DNA from: Gammaproteobacteria bacterium
GTDB taxonomy: Bacteria; Pseudomonadota; Gammaproteobacteria; GCA-001735895
Length of the DNA stretch: 9,302 nt
Assembly (NCBI GenBank): GCA_029288195.1
Contig: JARFPR010000248.1
Coordinates: 1 to 9,302, forward strand
Direction: 5' to 3'
This document shows positions 1 to 6,593 of this stretch, one piece after another (position 1 is the first letter of the stretch; the number at the start of each line of letters is the position of its first letter). The position numbers and the translations under genes were made by a program. A model generated the notes under the pieces. The model saw nothing but the letters and a program-made list of their open reading frames with translations, was not told the origin of the DNA and did no database searches.

Positions 1-59
1 CGCACACCGGTTGGCGGTGCCTTGTGTTTCCCCCACGGCGTACATCCTTTACATTGCAT
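1..59 (-). CDS. Possible 5' end of an unrecognised gene running off the left edge
   Basis: An open frame starts at ATG 59-57 and stays open to the window edge (19 codons visible, beginning MQCKGCTPWGKHK). It is preceded by GGGAGG (minus strand, positions 70-65), five bases from the ATG, which is one of the best Shine-Dalgarno matches in the window. The ATG lies inside the end of the 47-codon ORF at 49-192, giving an 11-nt overlap, a style of junction seen throughout this operon. The frame is also open upstream, with other ATGs at 98 and 113, so the start is not certain. The visible residues include a Cys-x-x-Cys (CKGC). No family is recognised from so short a piece, and it may not be a gene. 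Confidence 0.3.
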   Translation of the reverse strand, partial: MQCKGCTPWGKHKAPPTGV

Positions 60-192
60 GCATGCCTCCCAGGAAATCACAGCGGGAACAAAATACATTA
101 TCCGCTCTGACATCCTGTTTGATCTGTAGTGTCGTCGGCAAACGCGTTGAAAGCCGTGGGCAGGCAATCACAATCGACGAAGTACTAAGCAT
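49..192 (-). CDS. Small 47-aa Cys-x-x-Cys protein overlapping the end of serB
   Basis: This short ORF begins at ATG 192-190, inside the last two codons of serB, and ends at TAA 51-49. The shared sequence ATGCTTAG is an 8-nt overlap, the same length as the serC/serA overlap ATGACTAA, so translation could be coupled to serB. The protein starts MLSTSSIVIACPRLSTRLP and contains FCSRCDF near the C-terminus (Cys35, Cys38). The layout, a hydrophobic N-terminus then CPxx...CxxC, resembles MJ0042-type mini zinc ribbons, but the residue expected to be the second Cys of the first pair is Leu14. A metal site would therefore have only three Cys (11, 35, 38). No separate Shine-Dalgarno is evident. It could be a true fourth cistron, a decaying zinc-ribbon gene, or chance. 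Confidence 0.35.
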   Translation of the reverse strand: MLSTSSIVIACPRLSTRLPTTLQIKQDVRADNVFCSRCDFLGGMHAM

Positions 193-1114
193 CGCTTGCG
201 TTATCTAACCCCATGAAATAAATCGCGCTCGCAAGATCGGTAACATCAATGTGGCAACTGGCCGCAGCGCGCAGCACGGGCTTGGCGTGATACGCGATAC
301 CAAGGCCGGCTGCCGTCAACATTGGCAGATCGTTGGCGCCATCACCGATTGCGCAGCAATCACGCAAGGCAAGGCCAAGTGCCTGCGCGCGCTGCTGCAG
401 GATACTGCACTTGTAGTCAGCATTGACGATTGGGTCCAGCAGGCCACCGGTCAGCCGATCCGCATCGAGTTCCAGCTGACAACAATGGATTTCATCAAAT
501 CCAAGCTTGCGCGCAACCGGTTCGGCAACCTGAGAAAATCCGCCACTGACCAGAATCGTGTGCATGCCCGCCGCGTTGGCAGCGGCGAGCAATTGCTCGG
601 CACCCGGATTAAACGACAGCGACTGCGCAACATCATCAAATACCTGCACGGGCTGTCCTGCAAGCATTGCAATTCGCTCACGCAACGCGGCGCTAAAATC
701 TATCTCGCCGTTCATCGCACGTGTGGTAATGGCTGCGATCTGATCTCCCATGCCGAGAATCGTCGCAACCTCATCGAGCGTTTCGGCGGCGACAATGGTC
801 ATGTCCATATCACAGATCAGCAGTCGCTTGCCGCGCTCGCTCTGTGGTTGCATATAGACATCGGCATCCGCCAGGTTTTCACGCAGGGAGCGAAACAACG
901 CCCAGGCATACGCCGGTTCGCAGACGACAACCAGGTCACAAGCGTTTAGCGCGAGTTTTTGTTCATCATGAATCTGCAAATTACCAAGCATGCTGCGCAG
1001 CCTGACAACTGCATCATCTACTTCTCCCCTGGTGCAAATAGTGACCACGAAGGGTTGCTCCACATCGCTGCGCAACAACCATCGTGGTGCCTCGTCGTAA
1101 GCGCTTTCGGTCAT
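185..1114 (-). CDS. serB: Phosphoserine phosphatase
   Basis: SerB hydrolyses O-phospho-L-serine to L-serine and phosphate, the last step of the phosphorylated serine pathway, in the cytoplasm. The 309-aa protein has an N-terminal ACT-like regulatory region (about residues 20-95) followed by a HAD phosphatase domain. All HAD motifs are visible: DMDMT at 102-106 (Asp102 nucleophile, Asp104 acid/base), Glu111 after it, Ser190 in LVSGG, Lys235, and GDGAND at 257-262 with the Mg-binding Asp258 and Asp262, followed by GIAYHAKP. The length fits the E. coli-type SerB with its N-terminal extension. The ATG start overlaps the serA stop as ATGA (4 nt), which supports this start and translational coupling. 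It is the third gene of serC-serA-serB. A small ORF begins within its last codons. Confidence 0.96.
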   Translation of the reverse strand: MTESAYDEAPRWLLRSDVEQPFVVTICTRGEVDDAVVRLRSMLGNLQIHDEQKLALNACDLVVVCEPAYAWALFRSLRENLADADVYMQPQSERGKRLLICDMDMTIVAAETLDEVATILGMGDQIAAITTRAMNGEIDFSAALRERIAMLAGQPVQVFDDVAQSLSFNPGAEQLLAAANAAGMHTILVSGGFSQVAEPVARKLGFDEIHCCQLELDADRLTGGLLDPIVNADYKCSILQQRAQALGLALRDCCAIGDGANDLPMLTAAGLGIAYHAKPVLRAAASCHIDVTDLASAIYFMGLDNASDA

Positions 1115-2703
1115 TGCAGGGCCGGGAAATGCAGGTAGCGCACGTTGTTGATATTTGGCAGTGAACGCAGATGCTCGAGATCTTCGTTACCGAGTGACTC
1201 ATCGATTTCAAGCAGCACCATTGCCTTGCCATTCCGGCGATCCCTGCCCAGGTGCATATTTGCAATATTGATGCCGCGTTCCGCGGTAGAGCTGCCGATA
1301 TCACCGATGACACCCGGCTTGTCGTCATTGGTAATGTAGAGCATATGCTCACCTAGCTTCGACTCCAGCGGAATCCCTTTAACATCGATCACACGTGGCC
1401 GATTTTGAATCAGCGTACCGCAAATACTGCGCGACCTGGATTCGGTTTCGACCCCGACCGTGATCCGGCAGGGATATTCGTCACGGCCTTCATTGTGCGC
1501 TTCGATGACATTGATATTGCGATCACGCGCAACTTCCCGCGCATTAACCGAGTTAACATAACTGCTGTGGTGTTCGAGTATCGACTGCACCACCTGTACC
1601 GTTAACGGGGACACGTTCAAATCGTTGGCTTCGCCACCATAAGTAACCGTGAGAGTCTTGATGGGGTCCTGGGTAAGCTGGCCGACGAACGAACCCAGGC
1701 ATTGCGCGAGCTGCAGATAAGGTCGCAATACCTGCGCCTCCTCGGCGCTGATGCTGGGTGCATTGATTGCGTTATTGATCGCACCGCTTACCAGGTAGTC
1801 ACTGATCTGCTCGGCAATCTGGATTGCAACCTTCTCCTGCGCCTCGATCGTGGAGGCACCGAGATGCGGCGTACAGATCACGTTCTCCAGTTCAAATAGC
1901 GGATTATCGCGGGCCGGTTCGACTTCGTAAACATCGAGCGCGGCGCCTTTCAAATGCTCGCTCTTGAGGGCCGCAAGCAGGGCCAGTTCGTCGACCAGCC
2001 CACCACGTGCGCAATTGATCAGCATACTGCCCGGCTTCATCTTGTTGATTGCGCTGGCGCTGATGATGTTGGTGGTCTCAGGGGTTTTCGGCACGTGCAG
2101 CGAAACAATATCGGAATTGGCAAGCAAGGTGTCGAGGTCAACTTTTTTCACACCAAGCCTGGCGGCACGCTCCTCGGTCAGGTAGGGATCGTAGGCCTGG
2201 ACGTGCAGTCCATAACCGATCGCCTTACTGGCAACGATGGAGCCGATATTGCCAGCACCGATCAACCCAAGCAATTTACCGGTTAGTTCCATCCCCATGA
2301 AACGCGACTTTTCCCATTTGCCGGCATGGGTAGAGCTGTTCGCCTGCGGGATATGGCGAGCTAACGCCAGCATCATCGCCATGGCATGCTCGGCGGTGGT
2401 AATCGCGTTGCCGAGCGGAGTATTCATCACCACGATTCCGCGCCGGGTACAGGCGGGAACATCGACGTTATCGACCCCGATCCCTGCCCTTCCGACAACC
2501 TTGAGATTGCTGGCGTGCTCAAGCAGTTCCGCGGTTACATTAGTAGAAGAACGAATCGCCAGGCCGTCGAACTCGCCAATCATTTCGAACAATTCGGCTT
2601 CGCTCAGTTTACTCGATTGCACCACGTCAACACCGCGCTCTTCAAATACGGTCACCGCCTGGCTCGACATCGAGTCGGAAATTAAAACTCTGGGTTTAGT
2701 CAT
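1111..2703 (-). CDS. serA: D-3-phosphoglycerate dehydrogenase, long form with ACT domain
   Basis: SerA oxidises 3-phosphoglycerate to 3-phosphohydroxypyruvate with NAD+, the first and usually feedback-controlled step of serine synthesis. The protein has 530 aa. A D-isomer-specific 2-hydroxyacid dehydrogenase core covers about residues 1-315, with the NAD-binding GAGNIG at 149-154, Arg233 in CARGG, Glu262 in YEVEP and catalytic His280 in TPHLGAST. An intervening (allosteric substrate-binding type) domain covers about 320-450, and an ACT domain about 454-530 (MLYITNDDKPG start). This is the long Bacillus/mycobacterial-type architecture rather than the roughly 410-aa E. coli form; the ACT domain is where serine would bind in related enzymes. 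ATG 2703 is chosen over an upstream in-frame start at 2739 because AGGAG lies 7 nt before it and the N-terminus then matches the family. It overlaps serC by 8 nt. Confidence 0.96.
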   Translation of the reverse strand: MTKPRVLISDSMSSQAVTVFEERGVDVVQSSKLSEAELFEMIGEFDGLAIRSSTNVTAELLEHASNLKVVGRAGIGVDNVDVPACTRRGIVVMNTPLGNAITTAEHAMAMMLALARHIPQANSSTHAGKWEKSRFMGMELTGKLLGLIGAGNIGSIVASKAIGYGLHVQAYDPYLTEERAARLGVKKVDLDTLLANSDIVSLHVPKTPETTNIISASAINKMKPGSMLINCARGGLVDELALLAALKSEHLKGAALDVYEVEPARDNPLFELENVICTPHLGASTIEAQEKVAIQIAEQISDYLVSGAINNAINAPSISAEEAQVLRPYLQLAQCLGSFVGQLTQDPIKTLTVTYGGEANDLNVSPLTVQVVQSILEHHSSYVNSVNAREVARDRNINVIEAHNEGRDEYPCRITVGVETESRSRSICGTLIQNRPRVIDVKGIPLESKLGEHMLYITNDDKPGVIGDIGSSTAERGINIANMHLGRDRRNGKAMVLLEIDESLGNEDLEHLRSLPNINNVRYLHFPALQ

Positions 2704-3889
2704 CTTGTTTCTCCTGCAGGGTTTGTTTGAAGTCCGCAAATACCCAGTCCAGCCAGGGAGTCAGGGATTCGAGATCGCTGGTTTCAACAGTGGCGCCGCC
2801 CCAGATGCGAAATCCGGGCGGTGCGCTGCGATAATTGCCAATATCGAACGCCACATTTTCCTGCTCCAACCTGGCCAACATCGAATTGATCGCCTGTTGC
2901 TGGTCCTCTGCGGACAGGTCCGTGAAATCGGGATCGACGATCTGCAGACACATGGAGGTCGGCGAACGAGTTGCAGGGTCACGGGCCAACCAGTCTATCC
3001 AGGACGTTCCGCCGACCCAGGCATCGATGCAATTAAAATTGTTACGAGTACGTTGCCACAAAGCCTCGACGCCACCCGTGGACTCGGCCCAGGCCAGGGC
3101 CGCATGCAGGTCCTCGAGTGCCAGCATACTGGGTGTATTAATCGTGGCACCACTGAAAATACCGTCGACCAGCTTACCGCCTTTGGCCAGCTGAAAAAGC
3201 TTCGGTAAAGGATAGCGCGGCGCGGCGGCTTCTAGCCTGGCTACAGCCTTCGGACTGAGTGCCAGCATGCCATGCGCGCCCTCGCTGCCGAGAACCTTTT
3301 GCCAGGACCAGGTGACTACATCGAGCCTGCCGAAGTCGATCGGCATGGCGAAAGCCGCGGAGGTCGCATCGCATAACACCAGGCCATCACGCTCCGCATC
3401 CAGCCATTCCAGGTCGGGCAGGCATACGCCACTGGTGGTGCCATTGTAAACCATGACCAGGTCGTGCGCCGAAGCGACCTGGTTCAAGTCGGGACGTTCA
3501 CCGTATTCAGCCTGGTACAGGTTCAGTTGTTCGATACCGAGCGCCTGCAAATCTTTCGCCCAATCGTTGGAAAAACTCTCCCAAACCAGAGCATCGACAG
3601 GTCGCGATCCGAGTAGCGACCACATCGCCATCTCGAACGCACCGGTGTCGGAACCCGGCACGATACCGAGTTTCCAGTCGTCGGGCAGACCCAGCAACCG
3701 GTGCGAAATATCAATCGCGTCACGCAAACGTTGTTTGGGGAGTTTGGCGCGATGACTGCGCCCGAGAAACTCGGTGTTTAAGTGGCTAATGTCCCAGCCG
3801 GGATACTTTTTACACGGCCCTGAAGAAAAGCGCGGGTCCGCGGGTCGAACACGCGGCGGCTCGGGAAGGCCGCTGGCTTCCTCGTTCAT
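2696..3889 (-). CDS. serC: Phosphoserine aminotransferase, Methanosarcina/alphaproteobacterial type
   Basis: SerC transfers the amino group from glutamate to 3-phosphohydroxypyruvate, giving phosphoserine (PLP-dependent, cytoplasmic). The 397-aa sequence matches the second SerC family (the Methanosarcina type also common in Alphaproteobacteria) rather than the E. coli type. Landmarks are RFSSGPCKKYPGW at 20-32, GRSHRAK at 43-49, VPGSDTGAFEMAMW at 77-90, Asp174 in LCDATSAAF (pyridine-nitrogen partner), and the PLP lysine Lys198 in TWSWQKVLGSEGAHG. ATG 3889 is preferred because AGAGG lies 7 nt upstream and the family begins shortly after. In-frame ATGs at 3973 and 3958 would add a non-conserved, proline/glycine-rich leader. 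It is the first gene of the operon and ends 8 nt inside serA. Confidence 0.94.
   Translation of the reverse strand: MNEEASGLPEPPRVRPADPRFSSGPCKKYPGWDISHLNTEFLGRSHRAKLPKQRLRDAIDISHRLLGLPDDWKLGIVPGSDTGAFEMAMWSLLGSRPVDALVWESFSNDWAKDLQALGIEQLNLYQAEYGERPDLNQVASAHDLVMVYNGTTSGVCLPDLEWLDAERDGLVLCDATSAAFAMPIDFGRLDVVTWSWQKVLGSEGAHGMLALSPKAVARLEAAAPRYPLPKLFQLAKGGKLVDGIFSGATINTPSMLALEDLHAALAWAESTGGVEALWQRTRNNFNCIDAWVGGTSWIDWLARDPATRSPTSMCLQIVDPDFTDLSAEDQQQAINSMLARLEQENVAFDIGNYRSAPPGFRIWGGATVETSDLESLTPWLDWVFADFKQTLQEKQDD
2704..2715 (-). promoter_or_regulatory. Ribosome binding site that decides the serA start
   Basis: On the minus strand AGGAG is followed by AAACAAG and then ATG at 2703-2701. It lies inside the last codons of serC, so serA is translated from within the upstream cistron. 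It supports the start at 2703 rather than the upstream in-frame codon. Confidence 0.7.
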
Positions 3890-4093
3890 GGTATAACCTC
3901 TAGTTATGGGGTGGTTTGCTCCACCAGGCGCGCGCAGGATAACATGACTCTGCGACATTTGAATACCCGGCATTCAATCCAATACAGATTGAAATTAAAC
4001 GATTGGCGAAGCGCCATCTCGCTATCTAGCAATTCATCAGAACGGACACTCTAAAAGATCAACACGGTATCGGGGATCGGCCAATTTCAGACG
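3890..4093. other. Divergent intergenic region between serC and the small rightward gene
   Basis: This stretch must contain the ser operon promoter reading left. Several AT-rich hexamers are present on the minus strand (for example TGTATT near 3980), but none pairs convincingly with a -35 box, so I do not name a promoter. The bases just before serC carry its ribosome binding site (AGAGG, about 3897-3901). No open frame with coding character and no strong hairpin was seen. Confidence 0.4.
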
Positions 4094-4122
4094 TTGTGCA
4101 GTCGGTTTTACCAAGCTAAAAT
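4094..4122 (+). promoter_or_regulatory. Sigma70-like promoter for the small coiled-coil gene
   Basis: A -35-like TTGTGC (4094-4099) is separated by exactly 17 bases from TAAAAT (4117-4122), which is 5 of 6 to the -10 consensus. Transcription would begin near 4129, about 30 nt before the ATG at 4159 and shortly before the AAGGA ribosome binding site at 4144-4148. The spacing and order fit a real promoter for the downstream ORF; the -35 box is weak. Confidence 0.5.
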
Positions 4123-4158
4123 TCGACCATTCATCACAATATTAAGGATCTTGTCAAA

Positions 4159-4356
4159 ATGAGCGGTAAATTGAGAAATTTCGATCTAACTGTCGAAGAA
4201 ATTAAGATTGTGAAAATGATGAAGGAATTAATCAAAAATCTTGAGAATCTAAATTTTAATGACCCGCTCTCACCAAGGGCCGATTTTTTTCGCGAGGAAA
4301 TAGATAAACTGGAAGAAAAGCTGGAAGAGATCAGGGATAACACGTTGATCAAATAA
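4159..4356 (+). CDS. Small charged coiled-coil protein, unknown function
   Basis: This 65-aa protein is not recognised. It begins MSGKLRNFDLTVEEIKIV and is very rich in Glu, Asp and Lys (about 15 acidic and 12 basic residues), with no Cys or Trp. Two helical segments (about 10-33 and 43-60) flank a short NDPLSPRAD turn, and the second has a heptad-like hydrophobic pattern (EEIDKLEEKLEEIRD), so a helical hairpin or coiled-coil dimer is likely. It is cytoplasmic by sequence, with no signal or membrane segment. Support for a real gene comes from the promoter at 4094-4122, AAGGA at 4144-4148 ten bases before the ATG, and an amphipathic sequence that chance ORFs rarely give. It is the only rightward gene and is markedly more AT-rich than the ser genes, suggesting a different origin. 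The antisense frame here is a low-complexity shadow. Confidence 0.6.
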   Translation: MSGKLRNFDLTVEEIKIVKMMKELIKNLENLNFNDPLSPRADFFREEIDKLEEKLEEIRDNTLIK

Positions 4357-4459
4357 AAATAAACTATTCAGCCTCTCCAAACTCAGTAACAGGAACTCAG
4401 ATTTAAAACTTCAGGATTTTAGAAAGCCCTTGAACAACCTTCGTGCATTTGACTGGACC

Positions 4460-4472
4460 CTGTTAAAAACAG
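4460..4472. terminator. Weak stem-loop between convergent genes
   Basis: CTGTT (4460-4464) and AACAG (4468-4472) form a 5-bp stem with a three-base loop in the gap between the rightward small gene and the leftward SMP-30 gene. On the plus strand it is followed by TTTC, which is only a poor U-tract. A second, AT-only hairpin with a T5 run (4485-4502) lies just inside the end of the SMP-30 gene. Either could end transcription weakly. The rest of 4357-4480 shows nothing else. Confidence 0.25.
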
Positions 4473-4480
4473 TTTCGCCT

Positions 4481-5488
4481 TCATTTAACGTTGTTAATTT
4501 TTAAGCGCATCAATCTTTTTGGCGATGTTATAAACAGGTGGGAAACCGTGTCATTCAACGCCATATTAGTTACCTGGCCGAGTGCAATCTTTCCCAATAG
4601 TTCACCTTCAGGGGACAAAATTCCCAGGCCATTTGGTATAGAAACAAAAAGGAAATCGGTGGGATGCACTACCATGCCGTCGGTAGAGCCGGGGCCATCA
4701 GAAATCAAATACTTCCCATCAAAGAACAGCCGAGATCTCTCGGGATTGCCCTGATGATCGAGTTCGATGGCCATTATTTGTGCTTTATTTTTTGCAGAAT
4801 TACTGACATAAAGAGTGGATTGGTCACTTGATAAGGCGATACCGTTGGGCATATCAATACGCCTGGAAACCGGAATTAAGTCACCATCCCTGGTCAGCCG
4901 GAAAACGCCAAAAAAATCCATTTCAATATCGGGGCTGTTTTCAAAACCCGCGAGTCCATAGGGTGGATCAGTAAAATAAATATCGCCTGATTGATGAACC
5001 ACTAAATCATTTGGGCTGTTAATCAATTTGCCACGGTACTGACTTGCTAAAACTTCATAATCGGGAGCCGGGTTACTAATTGGTGCCAGCATACGCGAAA
5101 GAGTTCTATTACTTTGCTGTGCTAATAATAAGCTACCGTTTTCATCGATGGCCAGGCCATTAGACCCCCGCCACAATTGATTTGAATTGTCAGGCGCATG
5201 CCCTGAAGGATACAAGTAAACACTCAATCCTTTGGCTTCATTCCACTGGTAAATTTTGTCTGCCGCTACGTCGGAAAACAGCAATGAGTTTATGCTTTCT
5301 ATCCAAACCGGACCCTCGGCCCAGCCCAGTTCGGTGGCGAGGATTTCAATTTGACTATTCGCATCGATAAATTTGTAGAAGCGGTCATCGTAAACAACTA
5401 CTTCAGCTTCTATAAGATGGGCCGAAATTGCGTCAGAGAAAGGCGCTAAAACAAAACAACTGAATAGAATCGGAATGATATATCGCAT
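4481..5488 (-). CDS. Secreted SMP-30/gluconolactonase-like beta-propeller protein
   Basis: The 335-aa protein belongs to the SMP-30/gluconolactonase/LRE family of six-bladed beta-propellers, calcium- or other metal-dependent hydrolases of sugar lactones or related esters. The expected metal-ligand motifs are present: Glu58 in WAEGPVW, Asn160 in NSPNDLVV, Asn215 in MPNGIALS and Asp270 in TDGMVV, with family repeats such as SGDIYFTDPPYGLAG. The first 20-odd residues (MRYIIPILFSCFVLAPF...) are a signal peptide, probably cleaved after AISA, so it acts in the periplasm or outside. ATG 5488 is chosen over a GTG at 5536 because it gives the signal peptide directly, and because the likely promoter -10 box (5526-5531) would place the GTG upstream of the transcript. 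The ribosome binding site is poor. The true substrate cannot be told. It is more AT-rich than the ser operon and stands alone. Confidence 0.85.
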   Translation of the reverse strand: MRYIIPILFSCFVLAPFSDAISAHLIEAEVVVYDDRFYKFIDANSQIEILATELGWAEGPVWIESINSLLFSDVAADKIYQWNEAKGLSVYLYPSGHAPDNSNQLWRGSNGLAIDENGSLLLAQQSNRTLSRMLAPISNPAPDYEVLASQYRGKLINSPNDLVVHQSGDIYFTDPPYGLAGFENSPDIEMDFFGVFRLTRDGDLIPVSRRIDMPNGIALSSDQSTLYVSNSAKNKAQIMAIELDHQGNPERSRLFFDGKYLISDGPGSTDGMVVHPTDFLFVSIPNGLGILSPEGELLGKIALGQVTNMALNDTVSHLFITSPKRLMRLKINNVK

Positions 5489-5525
5489 ACCTAACCGCGA
5501 CCAAAGGGTACGGTGCACCCGATAG

Positions 5526-5556
5526 ATTCTACACACTAGTATCCCAGGCGTCTCAA
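5526..5556 (-). promoter_or_regulatory. Sigma70-like promoter for the SMP-30 gene
   Basis: On the minus strand TTGAGA (5556-5551, 5 of 6 to TTGACA) and TAGAAT (5531-5526, 5 of 6 to TATAAT) are separated by 19 bases, a slightly long spacer. A start near 5519 would leave a leader of about 30 nt before the ATG at 5488. Confidence 0.45.
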
Positions 5557-5597
5557 ATGGGTTGGTCTCGACCGCTGAAATAAAAGAATTCGTTGAC

Positions 5598-5664
5598 CTG
5601 TTTTCTCCAAAGCAGACACTGAAACCCTCTCAATCAGTGGCGACTTTCGGCAATAGCGGACGCT
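5598..5664. repeat. Degenerate dispersed intergenic repeat, copy 1
   Basis: This non-coding stretch shares blocks with two other gaps in the window. Positions 5598-5617 (ctgttttctccaaagcagac) match 7737-7756 at 18 of 20 bases. Positions 5641-5664 (CGACTTTCGG...CGGACGCT) match 6531-6555 at about 21 of 24 with one gap. The 11-mer atagcggacgc occurs exactly at 5653-5663 and 7748-7758. Copy 1 thus contains two related sub-units (AAAGCAGAC and ATAGCGGAC). It lies upstream of the SMP-30 promoter. Confidence 0.55.
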
Positions 5665-5687
5665 ACTAATACATGGAGAATTAAGTA

Positions 5688-5699
5688 CTGTGTCCACAG
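5688..5699. other. Short inverted repeat in the gap before the lipoprotein gene's end
   Basis: CTGTG-TC-CACAG is a 5-bp inverted repeat with a two-base centre, embedded in TTAAGTACTGTGTCCACAG. The sequence resembles insertion-sequence ends that I recall from marine proteobacteria, but the match is from memory and no transposase is nearby. It could equally be a chance palindrome or an operator. The rest of 5700-5762 is AT-rich and then holds a small CTCG/CGAG hairpin close to the lipoprotein stop codon. Confidence 0.2.
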
Positions 5700-5762
5700 A
5701 ATCTTAAAATAAAAATCTAACTCGTAAGTCTGATTCCGGGCTCGCGTTACTCGGGTTCGAGG

Positions 5763-6299
5763 CTAGAGTACCTTGAACGATCGAATGACTGAATTGAAAT
5801 CGGCCTCGTTTCCGCCGAATTTTGACGGCAGACTCCACAGTAACATCTGGTGGAAATGATCGGCGGTTTCGATGGTCACGTGCCAGTAGACAATCTTGAC
5901 ACTTCCCACGCTTCCACTCAGGCGGTAGCGCAACGCCGAATGACCGCCGATATCGAATTTTTCCCGTTGGGACTCCTGGTAATTCTTCACCGCTTCCCTC
6001 AGGAAAGACCTCGTTAAATCGCTATGGCCCTGCATGCCGATATCGTCGAAGTCCTGTTTGTTCTCGCTCAAAATTACAACATAGGCTTCCTTAAAAAGAT
6101 TGCCCATTTGCAAATTGGCCTCGTCGTTCAGATCGTCCATGGTCGACCAGCTTCCGGGTTTCATTACCGAAAATGCCCCGTTTAAAAAATTGACTGGTTT
6201 GTCTTCCTGTTTAATTAGCTGTTCGACCTGATCACAGCTCACGAGCAGGGATATCAGCAAAAGCCCTAAACAAAACCTGGTGGCAAATAATTTTTTCAT
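5763..6299 (-). CDS. Small lipoprotein, possible DcrB/PsbP-like fold
   Basis: This 178-aa protein has a clear lipoprotein signal: MKK, a hydrophobic stretch, then lipobox LVSC with the lipidated Cys22. The residue after Cys is Asp23; in enterobacteria Asp at +2 keeps lipoproteins in the inner membrane (Lol avoidance), so it may face the periplasm from the inner membrane. The mature part (NGAFSVMKPGSWSTMDDL, later AYVVILSENKQDF, a DLTRSFLREAVKNYQ helix, and a C-terminal FNSVIRSFKVL) resembles small periplasmic domains of the DcrB/PsbP type. In these, a strand-rich core begins with a 'p.gW' motif and ends with an 'i..SF' helix. That assignment is inferred from the pattern only. The ATG at 6299 has only a weak ribosome binding site (GAAGA about 10 nt upstream). 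It is a single gene, with no partner in the window. Confidence 0.75.
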   Translation of the reverse strand: MKKLFATRFCLGLLLISLLVSCDQVEQLIKQEDKPVNFLNGAFSVMKPGSWSTMDDLNDEANLQMGNLFKEAYVVILSENKQDFDDIGMQGHSDLTRSFLREAVKNYQESQREKFDIGGHSALRYRLSGSVGSVKIVYWHVTIETADHFHQMLLWSLPSKFGGNEADFNSVIRSFKVL

Positions 6300-6593
6300 A
6301 GAGACCGATCTTCAAATGTTTTCGACGCTTGTTATGAATAAAGATAGTTGAAAAATACCGTCCGATTACAAATTTGGCGAACAAGGTTAATTGGTCGGTA
6401 TATGAAGTTACCCATTATCGGTTCTGGTATCCGATCCCCAGGCATTTGTCAGGCGTTCTCGGCCGCTCACGCACAGCGTTTCAGCGTTCGCTATCTAGTT
6501 AGCGGATATTCAGAACACTGGGTTGAATATCGACCTTCGGCCAATTGCGGAGGCTCAGTTAGATAAGATTCTGGGCTTCTGTGAGAAGTGTCT
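6300..6593. repeat. Gene-free gap with repeat copy 2 (6531-6588)
   Basis: The left part is AT-rich and must hold the lipoprotein promoter, but no convincing -35/-10 pair stands out. Positions 6531-6555 match 5641-5664 (CGAC.TTCGG..CAAT.GCGGA.GCT). Positions 6575-6587 (gcttctgtgagaa) match 7776-7786 (gcttctgagaa) with a 2-base indel. GCGGA-to-GCTTC spacing is 28 bases here and 25 at 7751-7776. A hairpin CGCTA-TCTAGT-TAGCG lies just upstream of these blocks (about 6488-6504). The plus-strand frame at 6348-6566 spans repeat sequence and has no ribosome binding site, so I do not call it a gene. Confidence 0.5.

Noticed and set aside
11..208. 65-aa plus-strand ORF at the left edge
   Set aside because: No ribosome binding site and no domain; it is antisense to the small ORFs that continue the ser operon.
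251..949. 232-aa plus-strand ORF across serB
   Set aside because: It is antisense to a protein with all HAD phosphatase motifs, has no recognisable domain and no good ribosome binding site.
2237..3208. 323-aa plus-strand ORF across the serA/serC junction
   Set aside because: It is antisense to two well-supported enzymes; its sequence is low in domain character and rich in Ser/Pro/Arg as expected of a shadow frame.
4134..4352. 72-aa minus-strand ORF opposite the small coiled-coil gene
   Set aside because: Its serine-rich low-complexity sequence mirrors the Glu/Lys-rich plus-strand gene, which has its own promoter and ribosome binding site.
5738..5770. tRNA T-arm-like GGTTCGAG
   Set aside because: No cloverleaf, anticodon arm or acceptor stem can be built around it; it forms only a small CTCG/CGAG hairpin.
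6348..6566. 72-aa plus-strand ORF in the gap before the YfhP-like gene
   Set aside because: No ribosome binding site; it overlaps repeat blocks and a hairpin found in other gaps.
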